A stretch of DNA of 64,000 nucleotides. Source: Burkholderia oklahomensis C6786 (GTDB lineage: Bacteria > Pseudomonadota > Gammaproteobacteria > Burkholderiales > Burkholderiaceae). Shown piece by piece: positions 50,049-59,656 of the stretch (the stretch's first letter is position 1; the number at the start of each line of letters is the position of its first letter). The stretch covers positions 3,596,001-3,660,000 of the forward strand of contig NZ_CP009555.1 in the NCBI RefSeq assembly GCF_000959365.1. The letters run 5' to 3'. The notes beneath the pieces are model-generated. The model was not told the DNA's origin and searched no databases. It saw only the letters and a program-made list of their open reading frames with translations. The position numbers and the translations under genes were made by a program.

Positions 50049-51356
50049 CTACGCCACCGTCGCGAGTTGCCAGACGAGCGCCCCGTTCAGGAGCAGGATC
50101 ACGGTGGCGCACACCCACGCGGCCGCGAGCGGCACGCCGCGGGCGCGCCAGTTGCGCATCAGCTCGCGGCTCGACGCGAACACGATGAGCGGAACCATCG
50201 CGAGCGGCAACTGCAGGCTCAGCACGACCTGGCTCGCGACGAGCAACCGGTTCGACCCGTGCTGCCCGAACAGGCCGACCGCCGCGAGCGCGGGCCCCAT
50301 CGCAAGCGCGCGGGTCAGGAGCGCGCGCTGCCAGCGCGGCAGCGTCAGCTTCAGGAAGCCTTCCATCACTGCCTGTCCGGCGAGCGTGCCCGTCACGGTC
50401 GCCGACAGCCCGCACGCGAGCAGCGCGGCGGCGAACAGCAGGCCCGCCCAGCGGTTGCCGACGAGGGGCGCGATGAGCCGGTGCGCGTCGGCGAGATCGG
50501 TGACGTCGTGATGGCCGCTCGCGTGGAACACGGCTGCCGCGACGATGAGGAGCGCCGCATTGATCACGAATGCGAACCCGAGCGACACGAACGTATCGAG
50601 ATTGACGCCGAAGAGCGCGTGCCGGATCGACTGCTCGTCGCGCACGTTCGCGTGGTGCTTGACGAGCGTCGAGTGCAGGTAGAGGTTGTGCGGCATCACG
50701 GTCGCGCCGAGGATGCCGGCCGAGAGCCACAGCATGCCGGCGTCGCGCAGCAGTTGCGGCGACGGTGCGGCGCCCGCGAGCGCCGCGTGCCAGTCGGGCC
50801 GCGCGAGCGCGACCTCGATCACGAAGCACAAGCCGACGAAGAAGATGAGCGACGTGATCGCCGCTTCGAGCGTGCGCCGGCCGCGCCGCTCGAGCGCGAG
50901 CATCGCGAGCGTGCCGACCGCCGACATGAGCACGCCTGTCGTCAGCGACACGCCGAGCAGCATCTGCAGCGCGACCGCCGCGCCGACGACCTCGGCGACG
51001 TCGCACGCGACGATCGCGATTTCGGCTGCGATCCACAGCAGCACGGTCACGCGCGGGTCGAAGCGTTCGCGGCATAGCTGCGCGAGGTCGCGCCCGGATA
51101 CGACACCGATCCGCGCGGCGAGCCATTGCAGCAGCATCGCCATCAGGCTCGCGGCGATCACGACGCCGAGGAGCGCATAGCCGTAGCCCGCGCCGCCCGC
51201 GAGCGCGGTAGCCCAGTTGCCGGGGTCCATGTAGCCGACGGCGACGAGCGCGCCCGCACCGACGAACGTTGCCCAGCGGTGGCCGCCGCCCGGCCCGCCG
51301 GAGGCGGGCGGACGGCGCGACGACGCGGAGCGGGCAGCGAGCGGATTGCTGTTCAT
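50049..51356 (-). CDS. mntH: Nramp-family manganese/iron transporter MntH
   Basis: The 435-residue divalent-metal/H+ symporter has about eleven membrane segments. The metal-site motifs DPGN (Asp44-Asn47) and MPHNLYLHS (Met221-His223) are present. The ATG at 51356 (MNSNPLAARSASS) gives an N-terminal cytoplasmic tail before the first segment. A Mn- or Fe-responsive operator was not identified upstream. It is divergent from the potFGHI operon. Confidence 0.92.
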   Translation of the reverse strand: MNSNPLAARSASSRRPPASGGPGGGHRWATFVGAGALVAVGYMDPGNWATALAGGAGYGYALLGVVIAASLMAMLLQWLAARIGVVSGRDLAQLCRERFDPRVTVLLWIAAEIAIVACDVAEVVGAAVALQMLLGVSLTTGVLMSAVGTLAMLALERRGRRTLEAAITSLIFFVGLCFVIEVALARPDWHAALAGAAPSPQLLRDAGMLWLSAGILGATVMPHNLYLHSTLVKHHANVRDEQSIRHALFGVNLDTFVSLGFAFVINAALLIVAAAVFHASGHHDVTDLADAHRLIAPLVGNRWAGLLFAAALLACGLSATVTGTLAGQAVMEGFLKLTLPRWQRALLTRALAMGPALAAVGLFGQHGSNRLLVASQVVLSLQLPLAMVPLIVFASSRELMRNWRARGVPLAAAWVCATVILLLNGALVWQLATVA

Positions 51357-51741
51357 GGTGGCGGTTCGACGGTCGGTTCGACGCGCACGGCCGGGGCGGG
51401 CGCGGTGTTCGGACGGGCGCGCGGCTCGTCCTCCTGTATGGAACGACGAACGGGCGCCGCCTGAATTTAAGGTAGATGATCCGTTTGTCGTGCGCGGACC
51501 TTTTTTGAGGATGGACACGCGGCGATAACCCGATAAAATTGCGCCCACCTGGCCGCGCCGCAGTGACCCGCCGTGCAATCGAAAAGTGCAAATGTGTTCC
51601 GTTTGTGCGACAAAGGCGGGAAATTTTTGTGGCGGGGCCGGATTAGTGGTAGCTTTCGAGGTTTTCAAGGGGCGGCGCGAAATGGCGCGCCGCGGCGGCG
51701 AGGCTGACTGCGATCGAATCGGTTCGATCAGGGAGAACGGG
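51357..51741. other. Intergenic region between mntH and potF
   Basis: These 385 bases hold the divergent promoters of mntH and the polyamine operon. GATAAAAT near 51532-51539 looks like a plus-strand -10 but no matching -35 is at the right distance. The plus-strand reading frame that runs into potF from 51586 has no family features before residue 53. Confidence 0.45.
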
Positions 51742-52836
51742 ATGAAGGCAAAGGTGGCGGGCCGGTTGACGGCACTTGCGCTCTGCGCGGGCGCATCGGT
51801 GGCGGCGGCGAAGGATACGCAGCTCAACGTCTATAACTGGTCGGACTACATTGCGAAGGACACGATCCCGAACTTCGAGAAGCAATCGGGCGTCAAGGTT
51901 CGCTACGACAACTACGACAGCGACGACACGCTGCAGGCGAAGCTCCTGACCGGCAACTCGGGCTACGACATCGTCGTGCCGACCAGCAACTATGCGGGCA
52001 AGCAGATCCAGGCCGGCATCTTCGCGCCGCTCGACAAGTCGAAGCTGCCGAACCTCAAGTATCTCGATCCGCAACTGATGGCGCTCGTCGCGGGCGCCGA
52101 TCCGGGCAACAAGTACGTGGTGCCCTGGGCGTACGGCACGACGGGCCTCGGCTACAACGTCGACAAGGCGCAGAAGCTGCTCGGCAAGGTGCCGCTCGAC
52201 AACTGGGACATCCTGTTCAAGCCGGAGAACATCTCGAAGCTGAAGACGTGCGGCGTGTCGGTGCTCGACGCGCCGGACCAGATGTTCGCGGCGACGCTGC
52301 ACTACATCGGCAAGGATCCGATGAGCACGAACCCGGCCGACTACCAGGCCGCGATGCAGGTGCTCAAGAAGATCCGCCCGTACATCACGCAGTTCAACTC
52401 GTCGGGCTACATCAACGACATGGTCGGCGGCGACATCTGCTTCGCGTTCGGCTGGTCGGGCGACGTCGTGATCGCGAAGCACCGCGCGCTCGAAGCGAAG
52501 AAACCGTACAAGGTCGAATACTACGTTCCGAAGGGCGGCGCGCCCGTGTGGTTCGACGTGATGGCGATCCCGAAGGACGCGAAGAACAAGGACGCCGCGC
52601 TGCAATGGATCAACTACATCGAGGATCCGAAGGTTCACGCGGCGATCACGAACGCGGTCTACTACCCGAGCGCGAACGCGGAAGCGCGCAAGTACGTGCG
52701 TCCGGACGTCGCGAACGATCCGGCCGTGTACCCGCATCCGGACGTCGTGAAGACGCTGTTCCTGCTGAAGCCGCTGCCGCCTGAAATCCAGCGCCTGCAA
52801 ACGCGTCTCTGGACCGAGCTGAAATCGGGACGCTGA
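51742..52836 (+). CDS. potF: Polyamine ABC transporter substrate-binding protein (PotF-like)
   Basis: The 364-residue periplasmic protein has a signal peptide (cleavage near AAAKD, residue 24) and the PotD/PotF domain opening with LNVYNWSDYIA. The ligand-site pattern fits putrescine/spermidine binding. The start at ATG 51742 follows GGGAG. It leads potF-potG-potH-potI. Confidence 0.93.
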   Translation: MKAKVAGRLTALALCAGASVAAAKDTQLNVYNWSDYIAKDTIPNFEKQSGVKVRYDNYDSDDTLQAKLLTGNSGYDIVVPTSNYAGKQIQAGIFAPLDKSKLPNLKYLDPQLMALVAGADPGNKYVVPWAYGTTGLGYNVDKAQKLLGKVPLDNWDILFKPENISKLKTCGVSVLDAPDQMFAATLHYIGKDPMSTNPADYQAAMQVLKKIRPYITQFNSSGYINDMVGGDICFAFGWSGDVVIAKHRALEAKKPYKVEYYVPKGGAPVWFDVMAIPKDAKNKDAALQWINYIEDPKVHAAITNAVYYPSANAEARKYVRPDVANDPAVYPHPDVVKTLFLLKPLPPEIQRLQTRLWTELKSGR

Positions 52837-52868
52837 CGCGAAGCGCGCAGTATCGCGGCAACCCTGAG

Positions 52869-52893
52869 AAGCCCCTGGTGTCCCCGGGGGCTT
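52869..52893 (+). promoter_or_regulatory. Hairpin between potF and potG (processing or attenuation)
   Basis: AAGCCCC / GGGGCTT with an 11-base loop, then TTGTT. The T run is poor, so read-through into potG is expected; such a hairpin can raise the level of the binding-protein mRNA over the rest of the operon. Confidence 0.45.
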
Positions 52894-52926
52894 TGTTCGT
52901 CAAACGTAGGAGCACAGCAGCACATC

Positions 52927-54087
52927 ATGAATAGTCAGTCGGACGCGGCGGTGGCGGGCGCGCCGTCCTATCGGCCTCAGACGGGCGCCGACGAGCGCGC
53001 CGAGAACTTTGTCCAGATCATCGACGTCGTCAAGAAGTTCGGCGAGACCTTCGCGGTGCGCAACGTCGACCTGACCGTATGCAAGGGCGAGCTGTTCGCG
53101 CTTCTCGGCAGCTCGGGATGCGGCAAGTCCACGCTGCTGCGGATGCTCGCCGGCCTCGAGACGATCACGTCGGGCAAGATCCTGATCGACGGCGAGGACC
53201 TCGCGCAGATGCCGCCGTACAAGCGGCCCGTGAACATGATGTTCCAGTCGTATGCGCTGTTTCCGCACATGACGGTCGAAGCGAACGTCGCGTTCGGCCT
53301 CAAGCAGGAAGGCGTGCCGAAGGCCGAGCTGAAGGAGCGCGTGCGCGATGCGCTCGAGCTCGTGCAGATGGCGCGCTATGCGAGCCGCAAGCCGCATCAG
53401 CTCTCGGGCGGCCAGCAGCAGCGGGTCGCGCTCGCGCGCTCGCTCGTCAAGCGGCCGAAGCTGTTGCTGCTCGACGAGCCGATGTCCGCGCTCGACAAGC
53501 AGATCCGCCAGCGCACGCAGATCGAGCTCGTCAACATCCTCGACAAGGTCGGCGTCACCTGCATCATGGTCACGCACGACCAGGAAGAGGCGATGACGAT
53601 GGCGAGCCGGCTCGCCGTGATGAGCGAAGGCCAGATCGTGCAGATCGGCACGCCGCACGAAGTCTACGAATATCCGAACTGCCGCTTCTCGGCCGAGTTC
53701 ATCGGCTCGACGAACCTGTTCGAAGGCACGACCGTCGAGGACGAGCCCGATCACGTGTTCATCGAGTCGCCTGACCTGCCTTGCCGGCTGTACGTGAACC
53801 ACGGGATCACGGGCCCGCTCGGAATGCCGGTCACGGTGTCGGTGCGCCCGGAGCGGATCGCGCTCACGCGCAAGCCCGCCGACGGCGCGTACAACTGGGG
53901 GCACGGCGTCGTCACGAACGTCGCGTACATGGGCGGCTACTCGCTGTATCACGTGAAGCTCGATTCCGGGAAGATCGTGATCGCGAACGTGTCGAGCCTC
54001 GCGATCGCCGATCTCGACTCGCCCGGCTGGGGCGACGAGATCTACGTGCGCTGGAGCGCCGCGGCGGGCGTGGTGCTGACCTCATGA
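52927..54087 (+). CDS. potG: Polyamine ABC transporter ATP-binding protein (PotG/PotA-like)
   Basis: The 386-residue ATPase has Walker A LGSSGCGKST, Q-loop, signature QLSGGQQQRVALA, Walker B LLLLDEPMSALD and a C-terminal TOBE domain (about 300-380) as in PotG. It powers the PotH-PotI permease. Its stop overlaps the potH start (ATGA at 54084-54087). Confidence 0.95.
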   Translation: MNSQSDAAVAGAPSYRPQTGADERAENFVQIIDVVKKFGETFAVRNVDLTVCKGELFALLGSSGCGKSTLLRMLAGLETITSGKILIDGEDLAQMPPYKRPVNMMFQSYALFPHMTVEANVAFGLKQEGVPKAELKERVRDALELVQMARYASRKPHQLSGGQQQRVALARSLVKRPKLLLLDEPMSALDKQIRQRTQIELVNILDKVGVTCIMVTHDQEEAMTMASRLAVMSEGQIVQIGTPHEVYEYPNCRFSAEFIGSTNLFEGTTVEDEPDHVFIESPDLPCRLYVNHGITGPLGMPVTVSVRPERIALTRKPADGAYNWGHGVVTNVAYMGGYSLYHVKLDSGKIVIANVSSLAIADLDSPGWGDEIYVRWSAAAGVVLTS

Positions 54088-55013
54088 ACGCGCTTTCGTC
54101 CCTGCTCGCGTGGCCGGTGAAGCGGTTCGGCCTCACCGGGCGCACGGCCGTGATCGCGGGCCCGTTCTTCTGGCTCGTGCTGTTCTTCCTCGTGCCGTTC
54201 ATCCTCGTCGTCAAGATCAGCTTCGCGGAGCTTCAGCTCGGCATTCCGCCGTACACGGAGCTCACGTCGCTCGCGGACGGTGTGCTGCACGTCACGCTGA
54301 ACCTGCAGCACTACGCGTTTCTCTTCAGCGACAGCCTGTACTTCGCGACCTACGTGAACTCGGTCGTCGTCGCGGCGGTGACGACGCTCTTGTGCCTGCT
54401 GCTCGGCTATCCGATGGCGTACTACATCGCGCGCTCGAACCCGGGCACGCGCAACATGCTGATGATGGCGGTGATGCTCCCGTTCTGGACGTCGTTCCTG
54501 ATCCGCGTGTACGCATGGATCGGAATCCTGAAGAACAACGGGCTGCTCAACAACTTCCTGATGTGGACGGGCCTCATCAGCACGCCGATCGAGCTGTACC
54601 GGACAAATATCGGCGTCTACATCGGGATGGTCTATTCGTACCTGCCGTTCCTCGTGATGCCGCTCTACGCGCACCTCGTCAAGATGGACCTGCGCCTGCT
54701 CGAAGCCGCGTACGATCTCGGCGCGAAGCCGTGGAAGGCGTTCGTGCAGATCACGCTGCCGCTGTCGAGGAACGGGATCATCGCGGGCTGCCTGCTCGTG
54801 TTCATTCCGGCCGTCGGCGAGTACGTGATTCCCGAGCTGCTCGGCGGCGCGAACACGCTGATGATTGGCCGCGTCATGTGGAACGAGTTCTTCAACAACG
54901 CGGACTGGCCGATGGCCTCGGCCGTGACCTGCGCGATGGTGCTGCTGCTCCTCGTGCCGATGGCGATGTTCCAGCACTTCCAGGCGAAGGAGCAGGAGGG
55001 CCGTCGCCGATGA
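54084..55013 (+). CDS. potH: Polyamine ABC transporter permease PotH
   Basis: The 309-residue permease has six membrane segments and the EAA loop (LLEAAYDLGAKPWKAFVQITLPLS). ATG at 54084 overlaps potG by 4 bases and its end overlaps potI by 4 bases, so all three are translationally coupled. Confidence 0.94.
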   Translation: MNALSSLLAWPVKRFGLTGRTAVIAGPFFWLVLFFLVPFILVVKISFAELQLGIPPYTELTSLADGVLHVTLNLQHYAFLFSDSLYFATYVNSVVVAAVTTLLCLLLGYPMAYYIARSNPGTRNMLMMAVMLPFWTSFLIRVYAWIGILKNNGLLNNFLMWTGLISTPIELYRTNIGVYIGMVYSYLPFLVMPLYAHLVKMDLRLLEAAYDLGAKPWKAFVQITLPLSRNGIIAGCLLVFIPAVGEYVIPELLGGANTLMIGRVMWNEFFNNADWPMASAVTCAMVLLLLVPMAMFQHFQAKEQEGRRR

Positions 55014-55828
55014 AGCCGAATCGCTTTCTGCAGGTGTTGATGCTGGCGATCGGCTTCGGATTCCTGTACATCCCGATCGCGAGCCTCGTCGTCTACTCGT
55101 TCAACGAGTCGAAGCTCGTCACTGTCTGGTCCGGTTTCTCGACGCGCTGGTATGCGGCGCTCATCGAGGACGACGAGCTGATCTCGGCCGCGTGGCTGTC
55201 GCTGAAGATCGCGGTGATGACCGCATTCGCATCGGTGTTCATCGGCACGTGGGCGGGCTTCGTGCTCGCGCGGATGGGCCGCTTTCGCGGCTTCGCGCTC
55301 TACAGCGGGATGATCAACGCGCCGCTCGTGATTCCCGAGGTGATCCAGGGCATCTCGCTGCTGCTGCTGTTCATCGAGCTCGGCAAGTGGTTCGGATGGC
55401 CCGCCGGCCGCGGGATGTTCACGATCTGGCTCGGCCACGTGATGCTGTGCATCTCATACGTCGCGATCATCGTGCAGTCGCGCGTGCGGGAGCTGAACCC
55501 GTCGCTCGAGGAGGCCGCGCTCGACCTCGGCGCGACGCCGCTCAAGGTGTTCTTCTCGATCACGCTGCCGCTGATCTCGCAGGCGCTCGTGTCGGGCTGG
55601 CTGCTGTCGTTTACGCTGTCGATCGACGACCTGGTGCTGTCCGCGTTCCTGTCCGGGCCCGGCTCGACGACGCTGCCGCTCGTCGTGTTCTCGCGCGTGC
55701 GTCTCGGCCTCAATCCCGAGATGAACGCGCTCGCGACGCTCTTCATCGTCGCGGTGACGATCGGCGTCGTGGCCGCGAACTACGTGATGCTGCGTCAGGA
55801 GCGGCGGCGGATGGCGGAGGCCGCCTGA
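55010..55828 (+). CDS. potI: Polyamine ABC transporter permease PotI
   Basis: The 272-residue permease has about six membrane segments and the EAA motif (LEEAALDLGATPLKVFFSITLPLI). The ATG at 55010 overlaps the potH stop by 4 bases. It completes the importer; a terminator follows about 100 bases downstream. Confidence 0.94.
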   Translation: MKPNRFLQVLMLAIGFGFLYIPIASLVVYSFNESKLVTVWSGFSTRWYAALIEDDELISAAWLSLKIAVMTAFASVFIGTWAGFVLARMGRFRGFALYSGMINAPLVIPEVIQGISLLLLFIELGKWFGWPAGRGMFTIWLGHVMLCISYVAIIVQSRVRELNPSLEEAALDLGATPLKVFFSITLPLISQALVSGWLLSFTLSIDDLVLSAFLSGPGSTTLPLVVFSRVRLGLNPEMNALATLFIVAVTIGVVAANYVMLRQERRRMAEAA

Positions 55829-55930
55829 CGCGAAGGCGGGCGATCTCGGCGGCTAGCCCGGTGGCCGAGATGCCGGACGCCGGTCGTTCGCTCGCCTGAA
55901 CGAAGTCGAAGAAAATTCGAAGAAGAAGCG

Positions 55931-55959
55931 CGTGCGGCGGATGCCGCACGGGCTTTTTT
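55931..55959 (+). terminator. Rho-independent terminator after potFGHI
   Basis: CGTGCGGC / GCCGCACG with a 4-base loop, followed by GGCTTTTTTG. It closes the polyamine operon. Confidence 0.9.
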
Positions 55960-56026
55960 GTCGGCATCGCCGCGCGGACCGCCGTCGCCGCGCTCCGACA
56001 CGCGAGCGCCCCGCGCAGCGGGCGCG

Positions 56027-56833
56027 TCAGCGGCCGAGCGCCGCCTTCCCGAGCAGACCGGCCGCGACGCACACGAGCGCGACGGCGAAGCCCGTCTGCA
56101 CGTGCCGCGCGGACAGGAAGCGCGACACCCAGCGCCCGGCCGCCATCCCGAGCGCGGTCGTCACGGTGAACCACAGCGTGACGTCGAGCGGCGCGGGCGT
56201 GCCGCTTATCATCGTCGCGATCACGCCGCCCGTGCCGACGAGCGCGATCACCATCAGCGACGTCGCGACGATCCCGTGCATTGTCACGTTCGTGAACTTG
56301 CGCAGCATCGGCACGATCACGAAGCCGCCGCCTACGCCGAGGAGACCCGTCATCAGCCCCGTCAGCGCGCCCGTCGACGCGAGCGCGATGCCGGCCGGCC
56401 ACGACCAGACGAGGCGTCCGGTGTCGGGATCGATGCGGCCGACGCAAAGCGGCGAGCGGTGCGGCTCGCCCGCCGCATGCGCGAGCGCCTGGCGCAGCAG
56501 GCGCGCCGCGACGATCAGCATCACGAGCGCGAAGAGGGCGAGCAGCACGCGCTGCGGCAGCACGTGCGCGAGCCGCACGCCGAGCGTCGTCAGCGGCACG
56601 CCGGCCGCGGCCATCAAGAGCGCCGCGCGATAGCGGACGAGTCCGCGCCGGAAGCCCTCGAGCGCGCCGAGCGCCGCGCTGCCCGCGACCGCGACGAGCG
56701 CCACGGGCGTCGCCTGCTGCATCGGCCAGCCCATCCCGACGACGAGCGCGGGCACGGCGAGAATGCCGCCGCCCGCGCCCGTCAAGCCCAGCACCGCTCC
56801 GACGATGCCGCCGAGCACCAGAGAAATCAGCAT
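56027..56833 (-). CDS. TauE/SafE-family sulfite or sulfonate exporter
   Basis: The 268-residue membrane protein has about eight hydrophobic segments and the duplicated TSUP pattern (LVLGGIVGAVLGLTGAGGGILAVPALV and the later GLMTGLLGVGGGFVIVPML). It is the last gene of the minus-strand sulfide unit, 38 bases after the SQR gene. Persulfide dioxygenase makes sulfite, so export of sulfite is a natural role here (inference). Confidence 0.87.
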   Translation of the reverse strand: MLISLVLGGIVGAVLGLTGAGGGILAVPALVVGMGWPMQQATPVALVAVAGSAALGALEGFRRGLVRYRAALLMAAAGVPLTTLGVRLAHVLPQRVLLALFALVMLIVAARLLRQALAHAAGEPHRSPLCVGRIDPDTGRLVWSWPAGIALASTGALTGLMTGLLGVGGGFVIVPMLRKFTNVTMHGIVATSLMVIALVGTGGVIATMISGTPAPLDVTLWFTVTTALGMAAGRWVSRFLSARHVQTGFAVALVCVAAGLLGKAALGR

Positions 56834-56871
56834 GCTTCGTTGTTCCGGTCGTTGTCAGCGAAGGGCGGCGA

Positions 56872-58542
56872 TCAGCCGACGATCTCGGGTTTCGCGAGCC
56901 ATTCGCGGCCCTTGAGCATCGCCTGCCAGTAGAGCGGCGGCAGCAGCCGCTCCTTGAGCAGCCACGCGAGCCGCGACGGGCGCTTGCCGTCGATGAGCCA
57001 CGCGGGGAAGGTCGGCGCGAGCCTGCCGCCGTACCGGAACTCGGCGAGCACGATCTTGCCGCGCTCGACCGTCAGCGGGCACGAGCCGTAGCCGTCGTAC
57101 GCCGCCTCGCCGTGCGCGCGGCCGAACGCGGCGAGCACGTTGTGCGCGACGACGGGCGCCTGCTTGCGCGCAGCGGCCGCGGTCTTCGCGTTCGTCGTGT
57201 TCGTCACGTCGCCGAGCGCGAACACGTCCGGGTGGCGCTTGTGCCTGAGCGTCGCCGGATCGACGTCGATCCAGCCCGCCGCGTCGGCGAGCGGGCTCGC
57301 GCGGACGAAGTCGGGCGCCTTCTGCGGCGGCACGACGTGAATCATGTCGAATTCGCGCGTGATCGTCTCGACGCCGCCTTCCGGCAGCGTGCGCGCAAAC
57401 GTCGCGCGCTTGCCCGGGCCGTCGATCGCCGTCAGGTTGTGGCCGAAGTTCAGCGCGATGTCGTAGCGCTTCACGTACTCCATCAGCGCGGGCACGTAGT
57501 CGGCGACGCCGAAGAGCGCCGCGCCCGCGTTGAAGAACTCGATGTCGACGTTGTCGAGGCGGTTCGTGCGCCGCCAGTGGTCGGCCGACAGGTACATCGC
57601 CTTTTGCGGCGCGCCCGCGCACTTGATCGGCATCGGCGGCTGCGTGAAGAGCGCGCGGCGGCCGCCGAATTCGCTCACGAGCTGCCACGTGTAAGGCGCG
57701 AGATCGTAGCGATAGTTCGACGTGACGCCGTTCTTGCCGAGCGTCTCGGGCAGGCCGTCGATCGCGTGCCAGTCGAGCTTGAGGCCCGGACAGACGACGA
57801 GCTGCCTGTAGCGGACGAGCCGGCAGCCGTCGAGCACGACCGTATGCGCATCGGGCTCGAACGCGGCGACGGCGGCCTTGATCCAGTGCACGCCGCGCGG
57901 CAGCACGGCGGCCATCCGGCGGGCGGTCGTCTGCGGCTGGAACACGCCCGCGCCGACCATCGTCCAGCCGGGCTGGTAGTAATGGATATCGGCCGGATCG
58001 ATCACGGCGATGTCGAGCGAGCGGTCGCGCGCGAGCAGGCTCGACGCGACCGCGAGGCCCGCCGCGCCGGCGCCGACGATCACGATGTCGTGGCTCGCCT
58101 CGACGGTCTGCGTCGACGCGCTCCGGCTGCGCTGCATGATCCGACGCCCGAGCGCGGCGAGATCGTAGCCGGCCGCGCGGCCCGCGGCGACGATGTCGTC
58201 CAGCGGCCGCAGGCTCGCCTGCGACAGCCCCCACAGCGTCGCCGAGCGCATCCCGGTGCGGCAGTACGCGAGCACGGGCGCCGGAAGCGTGCCGAGCAGC
58301 GCGCCGAACTGTTCGCCTTGCGTGTCGGTGACCTTGCCGGAGTCGACGGGCAGGTAGCGGACCGCGATGCCGAACGGCTCCGCGGCGGCCTCGATTTCGG
58401 CGACGGTCGGCTGGTCCGGGCCTTCGCCGTCCGGCCGGTTGCAGACGATCGAGCGAAAGCCCGCTTGCGCAAGCGCCGGCAGATCGGCGGCGACGATTTG
58501 GGGGGAGACCGACAGCGTATCGGTCAACGTGCGGATATCCAT
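56872..58542 (-). CDS. sqr: DUF442 phosphatase-like domain fused to sulfide:quinone oxidoreductase
   Basis: The 556-residue protein is a fusion. Residues 1-135 are a DUF442/TIGR01244 domain with the cysteine-phosphatase-like site AYCRTGMRS (Cys94), as in Blh. Residues 150-556 are a type II SQR: FAD motif VGAGAAG near 157-162, Cys308 (PIKCAGAPQK) and Cys488 (YDGYGSCPL), matching by recall human SQOR Cys201 and Cys379, and DPATLRHKRHPDVFALGD. It oxidises sulfide to sulfane sulfur and reduces quinone. It lies in one unit with a persulfide dioxygenase and a TauE exporter. A second SQR is at the window end. Confidence 0.93.
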   Translation of the reverse strand: MDIRTLTDTLSVSPQIVAADLPALAQAGFRSIVCNRPDGEGPDQPTVAEIEAAAEPFGIAVRYLPVDSGKVTDTQGEQFGALLGTLPAPVLAYCRTGMRSATLWGLSQASLRPLDDIVAAGRAAGYDLAALGRRIMQRSRSASTQTVEASHDIVIVGAGAAGLAVASSLLARDRSLDIAVIDPADIHYYQPGWTMVGAGVFQPQTTARRMAAVLPRGVHWIKAAVAAFEPDAHTVVLDGCRLVRYRQLVVCPGLKLDWHAIDGLPETLGKNGVTSNYRYDLAPYTWQLVSEFGGRRALFTQPPMPIKCAGAPQKAMYLSADHWRRTNRLDNVDIEFFNAGAALFGVADYVPALMEYVKRYDIALNFGHNLTAIDGPGKRATFARTLPEGGVETITREFDMIHVVPPQKAPDFVRASPLADAAGWIDVDPATLRHKRHPDVFALGDVTNTTNAKTAAAARKQAPVVAHNVLAAFGRAHGEAAYDGYGSCPLTVERGKIVLAEFRYGGRLAPTFPAWLIDGKRPSRLAWLLKERLLPPLYWQAMLKGREWLAKPEIVG

Positions 58543-58594
58543 GGTGTGCGTGTGCGTGTCGCGAGTGTGTCGTCGTTGGGGAAGGCGGGCAGGA

Positions 58595-59488
58595 TCAGAG
58601 CGCGTCGAGCGGGATCTTCAGGTAGCGCATGCCGTTGTCCTCGGGCTCCGGCAGGCGTCCCGCGCGCATGTTGACCTGCACCGAAGGCAACATCAGCACC
58701 GGCATGTCGAGCGTCGCGTCGCGCGTGGTGCGCATCGCGACGAAATCGTCTTCGGTGACGCCGTCCCGGATGTGGACGTTCTCGCGCAGTTCGTCGGCGA
58801 CGGTGCTCGCGTACTGCATCGCGCGGCCGTTCGGCTGGTAGTCGTGGCACATGTAGAGGCGCGTGCCGGGCGGCAGGCTCAGCACCTTGCGAATCGACCG
58901 GTAGAGCGTGCGCGCGTCGCCGCCGGGGAAGTCGCAGCGCGCGGTGCCGTAGTCGGGCATGAACAGCGTGTCGCCGACGAACGCGGCCGCCTCGTGCGCC
59001 GCGTGCCCGTCGGTGACGACGTAGGTCATGCACGCGGGCGTGTGGCCCGGCGTATGCAGCGCGCGGATCGCGAGCGAACCGAGCGCGAGCGTGTCGCCGT
59101 CGTCGAGGAGCCGATCGAACTGGCTGCCGTCGCGCGCGAACGCGGGCCCCGCGTTGAACAGCGCGCCGAACACGTCCTGCACGCGCGTCACGTGGCGGCC
59201 GATCGCGATCTCGCCGCCGACGCGCGATTTCAGGTAGGGCGCGGCCGACAGATGGTCGGCGTGCACGTGCGTCTCGAGCAGCCAGCGCACGCGCGCGCCG
59301 ACGGCGTTCACGCGCGCGATCAACTGGTCCGCGCTCGCGGTGCGCGTGCGGCCGGATTTCGGGTCGTAGTCGAGCACGCTGTCGATCAGCGCGCATTCGC
59401 CGCTGCCGCCGTCGAGCAGCAGGTAGCTGACGGTGCACGTCGCCGGGTCGAAAAAGCCTTCGACGGTCATCGTGGACGCTGTTGTCAC
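58595..59488 (-). CDS. MBL-fold persulfide dioxygenase (Blh/ETHE1-like)
   Basis: The 297-residue metallo-beta-lactamase-fold protein has the HVHADH motif (His74, His76, Asp78, His79), HTPGHTPA and GDTLFMPDYGTARCDFPGG, the pattern of ETHE1/Blh-type sulfur dioxygenases, which use one iron to oxidise glutathione persulfide to sulfite. It is the first gene of the minus-strand unit, 35 bases downstream of the predicted sigma-54 start region. Confidence 0.9.
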   Translation of the reverse strand: MTTASTMTVEGFFDPATCTVSYLLLDGGSGECALIDSVLDYDPKSGRTRTASADQLIARVNAVGARVRWLLETHVHADHLSAAPYLKSRVGGEIAIGRHVTRVQDVFGALFNAGPAFARDGSQFDRLLDDGDTLALGSLAIRALHTPGHTPACMTYVVTDGHAAHEAAAFVGDTLFMPDYGTARCDFPGGDARTLYRSIRKVLSLPPGTRLYMCHDYQPNGRAMQYASTVADELRENVHIRDGVTEDDFVAMRTTRDATLDMPVLMLPSVQVNMRAGRLPEPEDNGMRYLKIPLDAL

Positions 59489-59531
59489 GAAGTTCCTCCT
59501 GGATCCGATTCATCGATATGGCGATCGATTG

Positions 59532-59547
59532 AACAAGAACCGTGCCA
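59532..59547 (-). promoter_or_regulatory. Sigma-54 promoter of the persulfide dioxygenase-SQR-TauE unit
   Basis: On the minus strand the sequence reads TGGCACG-GTTC-TTGTT: a perfect -24 element and a -12 that differs from TTGC by one base, with the correct spacing. It lies 44 bases upstream of the dioxygenase ATG, and the divergent gene encodes a sigma-54 activator. Confidence 0.8.
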
Positions 59548-59656
59548 AGCAGACAGCATTGCCGATCGCCGGGGACAGGGACTTGATTCATATCGTGTTT
59601 TTGCGTTGACGCCGCGCAACGCGCGATGCAGCCGAGGCGGTTTTCGCGCACGTTCG

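Noticed and set aside
56872..58542. Idea that the SQR lacks its second catalytic cysteine because GDVTN replaces GDC
   Set aside because: The second SQR cysteine lies further on, in YDGYGSCPL (Cys488), about 180 residues after Cys308 as in the human enzyme; both are present.
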